Assembly: GCA_964030475.1 (NCBI GenBank)
Contig: CAXIPT010000005.1
Coordinates: forward strand, 5,771,544-5,835,543
Direction of reading: 5' to 3'
Origin: Tethya wilhelma
Taxonomy: Eukaryota; Porifera; Demospongiae; Tethyida; Tethyidae
DNA length: 64,000 nt
The notes under the pieces were generated by a model, which did not search any database, was not told where the DNA came from, and saw only the letters and a program-made list of their open reading frames with translations. Position numbers and translations under genes: made by a program. This document shows, one piece after another, positions 25,232 through 36,900 of the stretch (the stretch's first letter is position 1; each line of letters opens with the position of its first letter).

Positions 25232-25761
25232 TACAACCTTATATTAAAAGTATAATAGCTGTCCGAAAATCACTGCACAGTGGCAGCTGCATGTGCATTA
25301 TAGCTACTGGCTACTGGATGTAGAGCAACTGTTGAATTGAGATGTTTATACTTTATACTGTACTTTCAATGCTCCCATGGCCACTACCACATAATCATTT
25401 ACATACCAAGAATAGTACATCCTACAGCAGCTGTATTGGCACAAGGACAGGCTCTAGATCCATGCATCATTACAAGCCATACCAGCAGCAAATGTCCAAA
25501 TGTGAGAACGTAGATTCCTTGATGGGTGATACATGCACACAGAAGGGGAATGTACAGTATAATATGGTACCAGTGATCATACAGTAAACAATCACATTGA
25601 AAGGGGGAAAAAAAAGCCAAGATAATTATGTATACATGCTACAACATATACTGTTACTCTTACAGTTACAATACTGCACATGGCTACTATAGAAAAACAA
25701 GTCCTCATGAATATAGTGCTTGTAGAGTCAAAAAAAAAAGTTTGCTGAATCAGTGAGGCAC
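25232..25761. other. 3' region of the SR gene
   Basis: AT-rich sequence between the foldback element and the stop codon of the minus-strand SR protein gene. It probably contains that gene's 3' UTR. No other coding signal was seen. Confidence 0.45.
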
Positions 25762-28068
25762 TCATCGACGACGGTCATAGGGACTACGGCTGCGACTACG
25801 AGAGCGAGAGTAAGATCGCCGACGATTGTCTAGTAGGATAACAAATATTGATACAGCATAAAATAACAAACATACCTAGCAAAAACAGTGAAATGAATCT
25901 ACAAAACTTAGCAGTATTAAAAAGAAACCCAACAAACTAAAGTGGAATTTTTTCCAATCAGTTACTTTCCTATAATTATTCTTAAATTCGTCACATGTAC
26001 ACACACAAAAAAAAAATCTAATTTCATTACATGATATAACGAAATTTAATTACCTCTGTCATCCCTCCCTCTACCACGCCTGTCATAATCTAATTTAAAC
26101 AAAACATACAAGAACACTGAACTAACAGGTTTCAGATTATTCATGCACAGTAATTGTCCTGTTCACTACACATACCTCTGTCGTCCCCCCTGTCTCTATC
26201 ACGCCTGTCATAATCTGAAACAAGTTCAAAACATTAGTATCACATTTGTATTCCACAATGACAGGAATGTTCCTCCATTAGAGCAAAGGTCATCAAAATC
26301 CATACAGCCAGCACTATAGTTCAAGTTCAGGAAGCACCTAGCTTAACCATAATCTAACCCACGAAATACCGTAAAGCGGGAAATTTTCGTTGGTGCAAAA
26401 TTTCGTATAAGTGCACCAGAAGAAATTTTCGTAGTTTTAAATTTCGTATACGTGGCACGCGCTCGTATAAAGTAAATGCGGAAGTTAAATTTTCGCAGTT
26501 TTAATTTTCGTATATTTGAACCGCATACGAAATATACGAAAATTCCCCGCTATACGGTACATGATATCTCTCTTACTATAATGTCATGCAAATACTTACC
26601 TCTGTCATCTCTGTCATAGTAATTATCTGAAACAGTCAAGGCACAGATAAACAATTGTTAGTTTGTGCACTTCCATTTCACCTACCTCTACCTCTGTCTC
26701 TCCTGAAGTCTCTGTCACCTCCACGCTCCCTGTCACGACGGTAGTCATACTGCATGCGCACATAAGACAACACACACACACATCAAAGGCTACAGGAGTA
26801 CTGTAATTGCAGAAGGCATGGCTCTAATATACACAATGTTAAATGTTTCTGAAAATGAACTTTCACTACTAATGTTAGTGGTTCAAAAAAAAAACAAAAA
26901 AAACAAACAACAAAAAAACAAACAATAAAAATACAAACTGAAATGGGTTTAAAAAGTTTTAATCTAGGCTAAGAGCTCACCTTGGGGCCCCGTGCCCACT
27001 CCACTACAATCCGAGAGCCATCCATTTCTCTGCCATGCTCATTATGAATGGCATCCTAATGGAGTGAAGGGGTTTACATAAGAACAAGTACATACACTTC
27101 TATCAACAACACCATGCTCCTAACAAGGAAGAAAAGCATACAATAAAAATGAGCTACACTAACTGGTACATTTGCATGTGGGATGTGTTTGTGTGTGTGT
27201 GTATGTAATGGTCATACACAAGATAAATATAATGTAGTGTGAATTTGTACATGTACTGTAGCTTTATAACATTCTGTATATACCCAATCATATCAATTCT
27301 CCTGACAGTTGTGAAGATCTTGGAGTAAAACTAGAAAGGCACAATAACGACCACGTAGGTACGCATGACAGGAGTCGTTGCCACGGCAACAAGCAGGAGG
27401 AGAGCGAGCATGTGCGAGAGAAGCAGAGCACACAGGAGTAGCTACACCAAGGGTTAAACGTAACTATGGTGGTGGTAGGGAAAGGCTAGGTAGGGGTGGA
27501 TAGTAGATTGGTGGTCATAATTAGAGGGGCTCCCTCGTTGAATGTAGAGGTCACAGTGAGAGGTCGAATGTGGGGGGATTATGTCAAGAGACAGGCAAGT
27601 GGTGTCGATGTGTGGTATCTAAGTTAAAGCATCAATACGGTGATATTGAATACATGCACATCAGTTGAAACAATAGACTTGAATAGACAGAGATTAGTTT
27701 GAGGTATATACTAAGCTCAAACATTCATTTACCTCAGCATCTCTCTTGTCTTCATATTCAATGAAACCATATGCTAGATAGAAAAAAATGACAATTTTGA
27801 AATCTCAAAAAAATGAGGGAAAAAATGGTGGATGGTAACTTACACATCTTTACTCCTGAGTTGATTCACCACCAATGATGGATTGAAACGGGGGAAAAAA
27901 TGAAGTAATGGACTAGAAACTTGGTGAACATGTAACAGTATACAAATCCATCTTTATACCTGTTTTGACATCACATCTTGTCATTTTGCCATACTTGTAG
28001 AAAATATCCTCCAAGTCGCGGTTTCTACAATCTCTGGGAAGTCTTCCAATGAACAGCTGTGCCGACAT
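25762..28068 (-). CDS. SR-type splicing factor, one RRM and an RS/RD tail
   Basis: Nuclear pre-mRNA splicing regulator, reconstructed from nine minus-strand coding exons with matching phases: 27960-28068, 27844-27855 (12 nt), 27733-27773, 26981-27055, 26686-26749, 26600-26626, 26176-26214, 26054-26089 and 25762-25829. The product is 156 residues. The RRM has RNP2 (LFIGRL) near the start, RNP1-like YGFIEYED, and ends with VVEWARGPK, the SRSF4/5/6-style RRM end. The tail is YDRRDRDRGDDR repeats, each encoded by its own small exon (27, 39 and 36 nt), then SYSRSRSRSRSPYDRRR and the stop. It has no second RRM and is shorter than SRSF4-6. The in-frame repeat exons look like exon duplicates that could be skipped without changing frame. 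It is divergent with TBL1, with a transposon in the shared upstream region. Confidence 0.88.
26367..26559. mobile_element. MITE, TACCGTA family (copy 1)
   Basis: 193-bp element in an SR-gene intron with terminal inverted repeats TACCGTAAAGCGGG / reverse complement TACCGTATAGCGGG, followed by several AATTTTCGT-type subrepeats on both arms. It has no ORF. The same family recurs at 50380-50569. The short TIR and small size fit a non-autonomous DNA transposon. Confidence 0.75.
27377..27390. promoter_or_regulatory. RFX X-box-like palindrome
   Basis: GTTGCCACGGCAAC is a near-perfect inverted repeat matching the RFX X-box consensus (GTTGCC-ATGGCAAC type). It lies in an SR-gene intron in a GC-richer, purine-rich patch (about 27350-27640). 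Binding is inferred from the motif only. Confidence 0.45.
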
Positions 28069-28345
28069 TTTCGAGTTTTTCTGAGCACCAAACCACTTTT
28101 ATTTTTTGCAGCTGCCCCTTTTGAATGTCACGTGCAGCTCAGAAGATCACATGACTTTTGCGTGACTAAAAATTGGTGCGCGGTGAAGTTGTTTCTGCGC
28201 TCCAGCTCCACACAAGCCAAAAGGCGGCAAAGCTTCAGCAGAGAGATTTCGTTGCTCGAGCAAGTATTTGCATTCACACAAGGACCATTTTCCTCTTGAT
28301 CTTCATTTTGGAACAAAGGCAGCAAGTACGAAGAGCTGGTCTGTG

Positions 28346-29168
28346 AGTAAGGTAATACGGGGTAATTTCGGTCACTCTTCAGCTAGTTGAAATTCGAAGC
28401 AATATATCTTCTTCACTAGACGGTCCAACTTCTTCCTGGGCCTGCGTGAGGTACTACACTATGTTAGTATCTTGCAGCAAAAAACCTGACGTGATCACTT
28501 GCTTCTAAGTGGAAAATCTTTCGTGGTTTACAATCCTCGTTCAATATTCGGAAAAATTGATTTTTGGGGGTATTTTCGGTCACCCAGTGAAGATGAGCTC
28601 AGCAACTGCCATGAGTCAGAATTTGCGAACCATATGCCCCCACATTAGTTTGTTGGCCTGTTTAGATTACTATGAAAAAATGAGATAATATATAGCAGTA
28701 TTTCTTTGTTTGTATTTTTGTATTGTTCTGAACTGTCATAATTTCGAAATTTTCGCCATTGTTCTATTTTGCGATAACATACGGTACTGAGACTTTGACC
28801 TCCCGCTACCAGACTGCAGCACCAGTACAAGAAAGTAGGGGTGTAGTAATACCAGAAAGGACTGGAGATTTTTGTAGTGCTGTCATATTGCCGCTGCTGC
28901 CCTTCGTTTGAGAAGGAGAGCTAAAGTGCTGAAGTTTTGGTAGATTGTGGCGCTTTTGCAAACAAGACTACAAGGAACATTATTTACTGTCCCGTCTAGA
29001 ACAAACAACGATGAACTAGAACAAGGGAGCTAGAGACAGCTGAGTAGTGCCACAGTATGTGGAACACTTCAGCTTTGAGCAAAAGTCCTCTGTCTGTAGC
29101 TGAGAGTGATTTGTTTACAAAGTGACCGGAAATAAACCGTGACCGAAATTACCCCGTTTTACCTTACT
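28346..29168. mobile_element. non-autonomous DNA transposon, about 823 bp
   Basis: The terminal inverted repeats are nearly perfect over about 30 bp: left AGTAAGGTAATACGGGG.., right the reverse complement with one mismatch, both ending in TTTCGGTCAC. Partial internal copies of the GGTCAC end occur near 28575 and 29122. There is no credible ORF inside. It occupies most of the intergenic space between the divergent SR and TBL1 genes, just 46 bp before the TBL1 ATG. Confidence 0.75.
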
Positions 29169-29214
29169 TTCTAAATAGAGCACACCAACACACAACTCTG
29201 GTTTGCTGACAGCC

Positions 29215-32186
29215 ATGAGTATCACCAGCGACGAGGTGAACTTTTTGGTCTACCGCTACCTTCTGGAGTCGGGCTTCCAGCACAGCGCCTTCACGTTTGG
29301 TCTGGAGAGTCACATCCACCAGACTAGCATCAATGGAACAGCCATACCCCCTGGAGCACTCATATCAATGCTCCAGAAAGGCCTGCAGTATGTCGAGGCT
29401 GAGATGAGTGTCACTGAGGTCAGTCTACCTGAATGGAAGGACTTGAATCTGCTTGGTTTGCAAGAGATTTATCTTTTTAGTACATACGCAATAACCATCA
29501 ATGGAAATTGAAATGCTAGATATTTTTTGTCTTTTTTTTTTTTTCCCGCGTCCAGGATGGGACAGTGCTCGATGAAAAAGACTTGGCTCCCGTTTCACTA
29601 GTCGATGCAGTGATCCACCACAGCAATCTAACCCAGCGACCCACACAGACAAAGATGGAGACCACTCGATCTCAGCCGACAGTCACCAACACCGCCTCCA
29701 GCGCCAACACAGCTGGAGAGGAGGGAGCTAAGAAAGACTCGGCAGGTAACAGAGTGCTAGTTTTGGTGATCTAAAACTCCCTCCACATTTTGTATGAGAC
29801 TGGTAGATCCAGTGATGTGCCGATTTTCTTAAGAGTACACTTAATTATTAATTGCTAAGTTCTATGCATTATACTGTGAAAGAGTTCTAGCATGAATGTA
29901 TTAATCTATGTAGTGGGAAGTTAACTTAATGGTTTGGATTTAATCAACCACCTAGATCTCAGGACTCCCCCTTTCCATTAATGCACATCCTCATAGTTCT
30001 CCTTACTTGTGTACATATTACATGTGTAACCCCCACCCACCCCACCCACACACACACACTGTCCTAGGTGAACCCATGGAGGTGGAGAGACATGCCTCAG
30101 CAGCTGCTACCAGTGGCAGTTCCCTGGAGCTGCCCTCCTCTAAAGTGACCGTCCTGCGAGGCCACCAGTCCGAGGTGCTCACCTGTGCTTGGAGTCCTGT
30201 GGGGGATATCATAGTGTCTGGGTGAGTCATTGGCAGCTACAATGGTGGTCTGTCGGGTGTGTGGCATGTATTTCTTTTATAGTGATGGTGAATACAGTTC
30301 CCCAGTACATTTGCTGGCATAAGGTTCTTGGCTCAAGACAAGTATCATTTTGAAGTGAACTGTAGTTATTTTTTTATTAAGTTTGATTCTCAGCTAGTTG
30401 TTTTTTTTTCCTTATACTTATTCTTTTTCTGAGATTTCATAATACAACTCTCTATCTTGTAGTTCTGGTGATACGACTGCCAGGCTGTGGCACTTGCAGC
30501 CCGATGGATCACATGATCCTCCCATAGTGTTGCCTCACGAGCCAGTCGGCTCTCCCCCTCAGGACTGCAATAGAGACGTCACCACAGTCCACTGGAACGT
30601 AAGTCACACACACATACATACATACATACATATATATTGGTGTGTGTGTGTGTGATGTTCATTGTCCAATTGTTAGAGGTATATATATTCTCAGGCTGAT
30701 ACGACGTACCTGATTGAATGGGAGGCGTACTAGTTACCCAATGTATCGATGATACCCAGCAAGATATCAAAATATTTTCCTTTTAACTGGTGATTGTTAT
30801 TGAGCATGTATATCCTAGCAGATAGATAACTTTTTTATATAAATGAGACGTTTCGGCTCAAGAGATTTTTCTTTGATTCTCCATCAATCCCATCTCAGAG
30901 CTTCATACTAACAATGAATACCTCCATTCACCTCACAGTCTGAAGGTACGATGTTAGCTACCGGTTCCTACGATGGTGTGGCCAGACTGTGGTCATCAGA
31001 GGGGACACTCAAGTCCACCCTCGTCCAGCACTCTGGTCCCATCTTTGCCCTCAAGTGGAACACCAAGGGCAATTACATCGTCACAGTGGGTGTGGACAAG
31101 ACGGCCGTGGTGTGGGATGCATTGAGTGGGGAGGTGAAGCAGCAGTTCACCTTCAAGGCACCCACCCTCGACGTGGACTGGCAGAACAATAGTTGTTTTG
31201 CTTCTTGTTCCACTGACAAGCTGATCCATGTGTGTAAGCTGGGCTCAGATCGACCCCTGAGGACATTCCAGGGACACAAGGTGTGTGTGTGAGAGAGAGA
31301 GAGAGTGGATTCTTTAGATGATGGTTCTAATGTACAAGAATAATTATATCCTAAAGAAAGAAACCATTTGGCTTTGTATTTTTTTCCCTTTCCCAACTTA
31401 GCAATGTATATTTCCATTTGTTTGTTTGTTTGTTTGTTTCTGTTCCTAAGAGTGGAGTAAATGCTGTGAAGTGGGATCCTTCTGGTTCTCTGCTTGCCTC
31501 CTGTTCTGACGACCACACGGCAAAGATCTGGAGCATGAAACAAGATTCATGGCTTCATGATCTCCGACAACACTCCGGAGACATCTACACCTTACAGTGG
31601 AGTCCCACAGGTCCCGGAGCAGCCAGTCCGAACTCCAACCTTCTCCTGGCCACGTAAGAAATGCATCAGTACACAACAACTTTTCTTTGTTTGTGGCCAA
31701 TATTTGTTTGTTATCTGCTATTTTTTGTTTGTTTGCTTGTTTTCATTCATTGAAAGGATTTTGTTGTTGTTTTGCTTCTGCAGAGCTTCATTTGACTCGA
31801 CGGTGAAGCTGTGGGAGGTGGAGAAAGGGACTTGTCTTCACACTCTTCGTAAACACGTTGATCCTGTCTATTCAGTGGCTTTCAGTCCAGACGGGAAATA
31901 CCTTGCCAGTGGGTCATTTGACAAGTGGTTGTACGTGTGGTCCACTCACGATGGGTCGCTGGTGAAGCAGTACAAGGGATCAAGCGAGATCTATGAGGTG
32001 TGCTGGAATAAGGATGGCGGAAAGGTGGCTGCTAGTCTCTCTAACAACACAGTGAGTTTATCTACAGTAGTGTATATAGCTGATAAATCTGTCAATCTTT
32101 AATTACTCTTATGATAACTGTAATAATTGTGTTATGCATTTCTTTGATCAATGCAGGTTTCTGTCTTAGATCTCAAAGGATTGTAG
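29215..32186 (+). CDS. TBL1XR1: TBL1/TBL1XR1-like WD40 co-repressor subunit
   Basis: F-box-like/WD-repeat subunit of the nuclear NCoR/SMRT-HDAC3 co-repressor complex. Eight exons: 29215-29418, 29556-29745, 30068-30221, 30463-30598, 30939-31280, 31451-31653, 31784-32051 and 32157-32186, all GT-AG and phase-consistent, giving 508 residues (human TBL1XR1 has 514). A LisH motif is at the N-terminus ([16 protein letters not shown]), followed by the F-box-like segment, a Ser/Thr/Ala-rich linker (exon 2), then WD40 repeats from [17 protein letters not shown] to the C-terminal [12 protein letters not shown] 29215 begins [10 protein letters not shown], the conserved family start. It is complete with no disruption. 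The symbol is used for the TBL1X/TBL1XR1 orthology group. Confidence 0.95.
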
Positions 32187-32264
32187 TTTTTCTCAAAAAA
32201 AACGGTTTAGTACTTAGTGCTATTATCATCCACCAGATCTTGTTAATTTAACCCCCCTGACATG

Positions 32265-32270
32265 AATAAA
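32265..32270 (+). terminator. poly(A) signal of TBL1 gene
   Basis: AATAAA about 80 bp after the TBL1 stop codon and before the convergent Fic gene. Confidence 0.6.
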
Positions 32271-32416
32271 ATTACTCTATGTTTCTTTTTTGCATTATGT
32301 GTGGCCATAACTGTATGGCACTGCATAGGCTAACTGAAAAAAATATATAACTAAACAGGTATGAAAAATAATGTTAATTGAACTGGTACGAAAAATAAAT
32401 TCACCAATATTAAATT

Positions 32417-33598
32417 TTAGGGATAAATTTCTAATGCCACACTAATACTACCTTCTACAGGTACGGTTTTCTGCAAGTATTGATTTCTATCTAGATTACT
32501 GACATCTGTCTCTTTAGTGGCACCAATTGCTGCTGCAACCACCTTTTCCGTAACGACTTTGGCTTTCATTTCAGTTTCAGCACAGTCCAAAATACCATTA
32601 ACACGTTTGCTCACATATTCCTCACTACAATTACTCTTCTTGACAACTATTGGACCAATATTCACTCCAGGATACAACTGTCTCCTACTTTCAAGATTTT
32701 CAAAAAGACTCTTCCACCCACGCCAAGCACCTTCAACAAGCATGGCCGCTAGTCCTTGTGGGCCTTTAGCAGGATTTTGTCTACAGGATACTATTGCATT
32801 AAGATAATCTTCACGACCACTTCTCTCTGGATTGCGAGTGTGATACACCGACACAGGGAAAGGTGTGATGACTCCAACAACGTAGTTGGCAAGGAGTCTG
32901 CACATGCGCCCGTTGCCATCGCTGAATGGATGAGTATTTACAAAATCAAAGAGGAGACGTGCAGCACATTTGAATATATAGGTTGTGAGCTCGTTGGGAT
33001 TGTCATCTGATGGTTTGTTCTCCATGTTCATGTTGTGGTGATCGATCAGTGAATAGAAAAGAGCTGCAGCTTGCTTTGGGTTGGGGTAGAAGTGAGGACC
33101 GTTGTGCCAGTGGGTGTATGCTTCTTTTTGACGAATTTTCCCGCAATTAGGGTGCAAACCTTTGAGCAGTAAGCCATGGACATCACAAATTTCTTGAACA
33201 GTTAATAATCCAGACATTTGCATTTCTTTCGCCTTATCTCTTAAAAGTCTCATGGCTTTGTAAGTATTAATGGTTTCTAGCTCAGTCACGCTTCTGTTCG
33301 TATCGGCATCAGACTCTCCCGACATAGAGCTATTTTCGAAAAATTCTTTCAGCAGCTCCTCAGTGTCTTGGTCATTCTGTGTCCCTACCATTTCTCCGGC
33401 ATTCAAATTCTTAATGTAATCCACCGCCATTGCTCGGGCAAATTGTTGATTACAGAAGTCCTTTCCTTCTTGAGGCAGTTTACTGTATTGAATTTGCCAC
33501 TCAGTAATCTCAGTTATCATTTCAGTTGTAGGCGGGACATCAGCGTCTTTCCATTCAGGTTTCTCTTCGAACACGTAACTCAACTTGTTCTGAGCCAT
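32417..33598 (-). CDS. intronless Fic-domain protein (putative AMP-transferase)
   Basis: A single 393-codon ORF. Residues 223-231 are HPFSDGNGR, the full Fic catalytic motif HPFxDGNGR, so the enzyme should be able to transfer a nucleotide (usually AMP) to protein hydroxyls. An N-terminal helix around residues 103-118 (SVTELETINTYKAM) lies where class II Fic proteins carry the inhibitory helix. Its Glu108 may correspond to the inhibitory Glu, although the strict [S/T]xxxE[G/N] pattern is not met. No signal peptide, membrane segment or TPR (as in animal FICD) is seen, so it is probably cytosolic and not the ER FICD orthologue. Being intronless among intron-rich neighbours suggests retrocopy or horizontal origin, which I cannot decide from sequence alone. 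It is convergent with TBL1 (231 bp apart). Confidence 0.88.
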   Translation of the reverse strand: MAQNKLSYVFEEKPEWKDADVPPTTEMITEITEWQIQYSKLPQEGKDFCNQQFARAMAVDYIKNLNAGEMVGTQNDQDTEELLKEFFENSSMSGESDADTNRSVTELETINTYKAMRLLRDKAKEMQMSGLLTVQEICDVHGLLLKGLHPNCGKIRQKEAYTHWHNGPHFYPNPKQAAALFYSLIDHHNMNMENKPSDDNPNELTTYIFKCAARLLFDFVNTHPFSDGNGRMCRLLANYVVGVITPFPVSVYHTRNPERSGREDYLNAIVSCRQNPAKGPQGLAAMLVEGAWRGWKSLFENLESRRQLYPGVNIGPIVVKKSNCSEEYVSKRVNGILDCAETEMKAKVVTEKVVAAAIGATKETDVSNLDRNQYLQKTVPVEGSISVALEIYP

Positions 33599-33984
33599 TT
33601 TTTCAAAAATTTTATGACAGGGTGGCAGGCTGGCTACTCAAAATCTACGTGATTGGTCAGGCCGGATGAGGATCATTTTAAGATTGACCAATCAGATTTA
33701 AGGTACTCTACCCGACCTGTTTTGCGGTCCAAACCTAGATGACGCAACAGTGTGCATGCGCGCGCAATTCGCAAACGTAGCACAATAGTATAGTAGCTTC
33801 CTGTTTACAGGTCATGGTTAAATTTGATCATTGGACAGCTAAAAGAATTATATTCATAGGTACAAACCAGGTTGAAATTATCAGATATATACAAAGGTTT
33901 TAGAACTTGAAGACTATTACACAAAATTGGCATCCAGTAGTACAATGATAATGTACACAGCACAAGATCTCACTCTGATTATTT
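33599..33984 (-). promoter_or_regulatory. upstream region of the Fic gene with paired CCAAT boxes
   Basis: Two CCAAT motifs in opposite orientation (ATTGG 33652-33656 and CCAAT 33688-33692) lie 55-95 bp upstream of the Fic ATG, an NF-Y-like arrangement. The rest of this 386-bp gap up to the nardilysin stop shows no gene. Confidence 0.4.
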
Positions 33985-36900
33985 TCACCGAGTGTGGTTG
34001 TATGAGCATGGGTAGGCAAACAAATTGTTCTTGAATCTCTCCACATCTTGCTCTCCACCTTCCCCAATGTTCACCACCTTCACTGGAAGGTCAACAGAGG
34101 TCTCCCCAACCAACAGAGGGCCATTCTCAAATGTAGTACCTCTTGTGGCATCCTTTGTGCTTGGGGGTTTATTACGACTGACAACCTGAATCAGTGCATG
34201 CACAGTGTGTGATGTACGTATAGTCTTGCGTGCCAGACCCCCTGTGGAAAATGGGGGTCTGCCGGTCTGGTCACGACTGCACATAGGACTTGTAACAACG
34301 GAATGCAATTATTATGTAAGTTAACAACTACATACCCACGTAACACGCAGCGTGCACTGAGCAGTATAATTATATTATTTATGGTAAGCGCAATGGAGAG
34401 CGCTAGCGCTAGCAGTGTCTCTTATAAGTGCTATCAACCATCACTATGGATGCTCCAGGTATTTTTTCAGCTTGTAAAACACTTTAGGCAAGAGACCATA
34501 GCACAGAGACTTCCGTACCCGGTTGGGAGTGACACGAACACATCCTTACCATCCAAAAAGGAAAGGATAGCCTTTTCTTGTTCTGCTTTCAACTTTGTGT
34601 AACCTACAGATTGAGTGGCAGCCTGTATTACAGCTTTCACTTCAATAGCTCATAGTTTTTACACAGCTAATCAGCGCAGTCAGAAAGCAAACATGGGTGA
34701 AATTAAATTCCAACGTGACGTCAATGAATCTGATTGGCAGCACCAGTATCTGGGGCTGGTTACAAGTCTTGTGTGCAATGATGACCAGACCTCCATTTTC
34801 TGCAGGGGGTCTAGCATGCAAGAGTAATGTACGTAGTAGGTAGCACAACATAAGATCTCAATCCTCAGTACTAGAGGAAAATAGCTACTAGATTTAGATT
34901 GGGCAAGCAGGCCAGTAAACAACAAATGGCAGCAACATCATAGTTCTCTTAGAACAAGACACATACCTTTACACTCAGCTTCCTATACCCATCACCAGGA
35001 TGAGTGAACTCCTGCAACCATGAACAAGCCATAGGCTTTGTAATTCTCCTCAGCTCCTCTGCCTCAGCCTCCTGCCTCTCAAAGTGATAGTCCTGGGTGA
35101 GAATCTCTGTCCAGTTCCTTAGGGCCTCTTCTTCAAGAGAAATGTCTGGCTCAAGCTTCTCCTGGATCAGAGAATCGACCTAGATGGAATGAGGGAAGAA
35201 ATTTGTGAATCCTACACAATTGTTCCTAGTCCATAAGAGGCTCCTTGCTACATACACTTACTCCACATTCATTGCATTTGTAGTACCTGTGTTTGAAACT
35301 CTTCTGTGCTCCATGCATTCATTACATCAAGGAACCCTTCAACAAACTCGTCAGTACACTTGCTAGCATGCTCCACACTTTGGTAAATAATTTCACAATA
35401 AAATATTTAAACAATGACAGCCATAAACACATCATACCTGAGCTGGGTGACCAATGTCAGCGATAGACCTACCACTCCAAATGTGTCATGGTCAGACACA
35501 TACACCTCATATCTATGACACATATAAAGGAGTCAATCACATTATAGGATAATTTTCACAAGAAAGTTGATGGCACATGGTATTCATGCACTTACCCAAG
35601 CTGTTGTTTTGTTCTCAAGTCATCAAAACAAGGCTCCTGCATACAGCTCTACAATAGAAACAAGCAGACTAGAGTCACATTTTTTAAACACACATACTCT
35701 GGACCTCACACACTGTATGTATATAGAGACATACATACCACGAGCAAACTGGCCATGGCTGAATGGTAGACACTTCTTTCACAGCACTGGCAACATGTGA
35801 TGTGAATTGTAAAACATATTATGGGGTCAACTGAAATGGCCAATTTAAATCTATAACTGTACGGTGAATACCTGGTAGTAGTCTGTGATGACAGTGTTGG
35901 GTGAGTCGGGATTCAAATTGGCCAATGTGTAGTTAACAACAGTGTAGGCAGGCAACTGTAGGGTACGAGGCTGAAAGAAGTAAAAATATTAACAGCTTCT
36001 CTTTGACCAAGAGTCTTAATCACAACTTTCAAGTACAAATATATAGTATATGTCTTACTTGTACTTGGAAGGAGGAAACTGGAGGAGAGAACTCCATGTG
36101 TGTGAGCAAATAATCCATTATTTCTTTTGCCTCCTACACAAAAATAAAAATAAGCAAAGATATTTATTAACTGAAATCTTGTCAACATATATGACTCGTA
36201 CCTGTCCAGTGATGTTGCCTTGAACTAAAGATTCCACAAAAAGATGCTTCTTAAAACAGCTCACAAAATCCTATGGGGAAGAGTGATTTTTTTGAGGTAA
36301 ATGTCTAGCAACATTAAAACTTACGTTAAACGATTCTAACGTAATGGTGTCAATGACTTTCATCTTGTCCAACGTATTCCAGTAGCCATGCTCAAGAACC
36401 TTCAACCGACTCATCCTTAGAGAGAAATATCACATGATAATTGTGTGACTAACTCATGACAATCACATGACTGACTCATGATAACTCACCTGCATAACTT
36501 CTTTGGTTTGAGTGTAGAATTAGAGTACTTCTTTTGTAACTGTTCCTGCAAAAGAAATAGACACATATTCTCAAACTTGGCATTTTTATTGCTACATGAT
36601 TACATACCTTGATCATTTCAAAGCTATCTTGTGTTGTTGAGAAAGCTGCAAGATGGTCAATTAGAGCTCTAAATAGAAGGGGCAATTTGTGATTAAACCC
36701 ATTGATTGTCAGGGTCATCCCCCTTCGAAATGCATCAGCAGAGTATTGCAGCTGGGCCACCTCGGCTTCATAGCCCATCTCAGAGATGTTGTGCTCATAA
36801 AGGTTGATGAAGAGGTCCATTAGAGTGGCACTGCGTGTGGGTCGGGTGGGCACATAGGGAAGTAATGAGAGACAGAAGTACCATGAGAGTAGCAAGTTAC

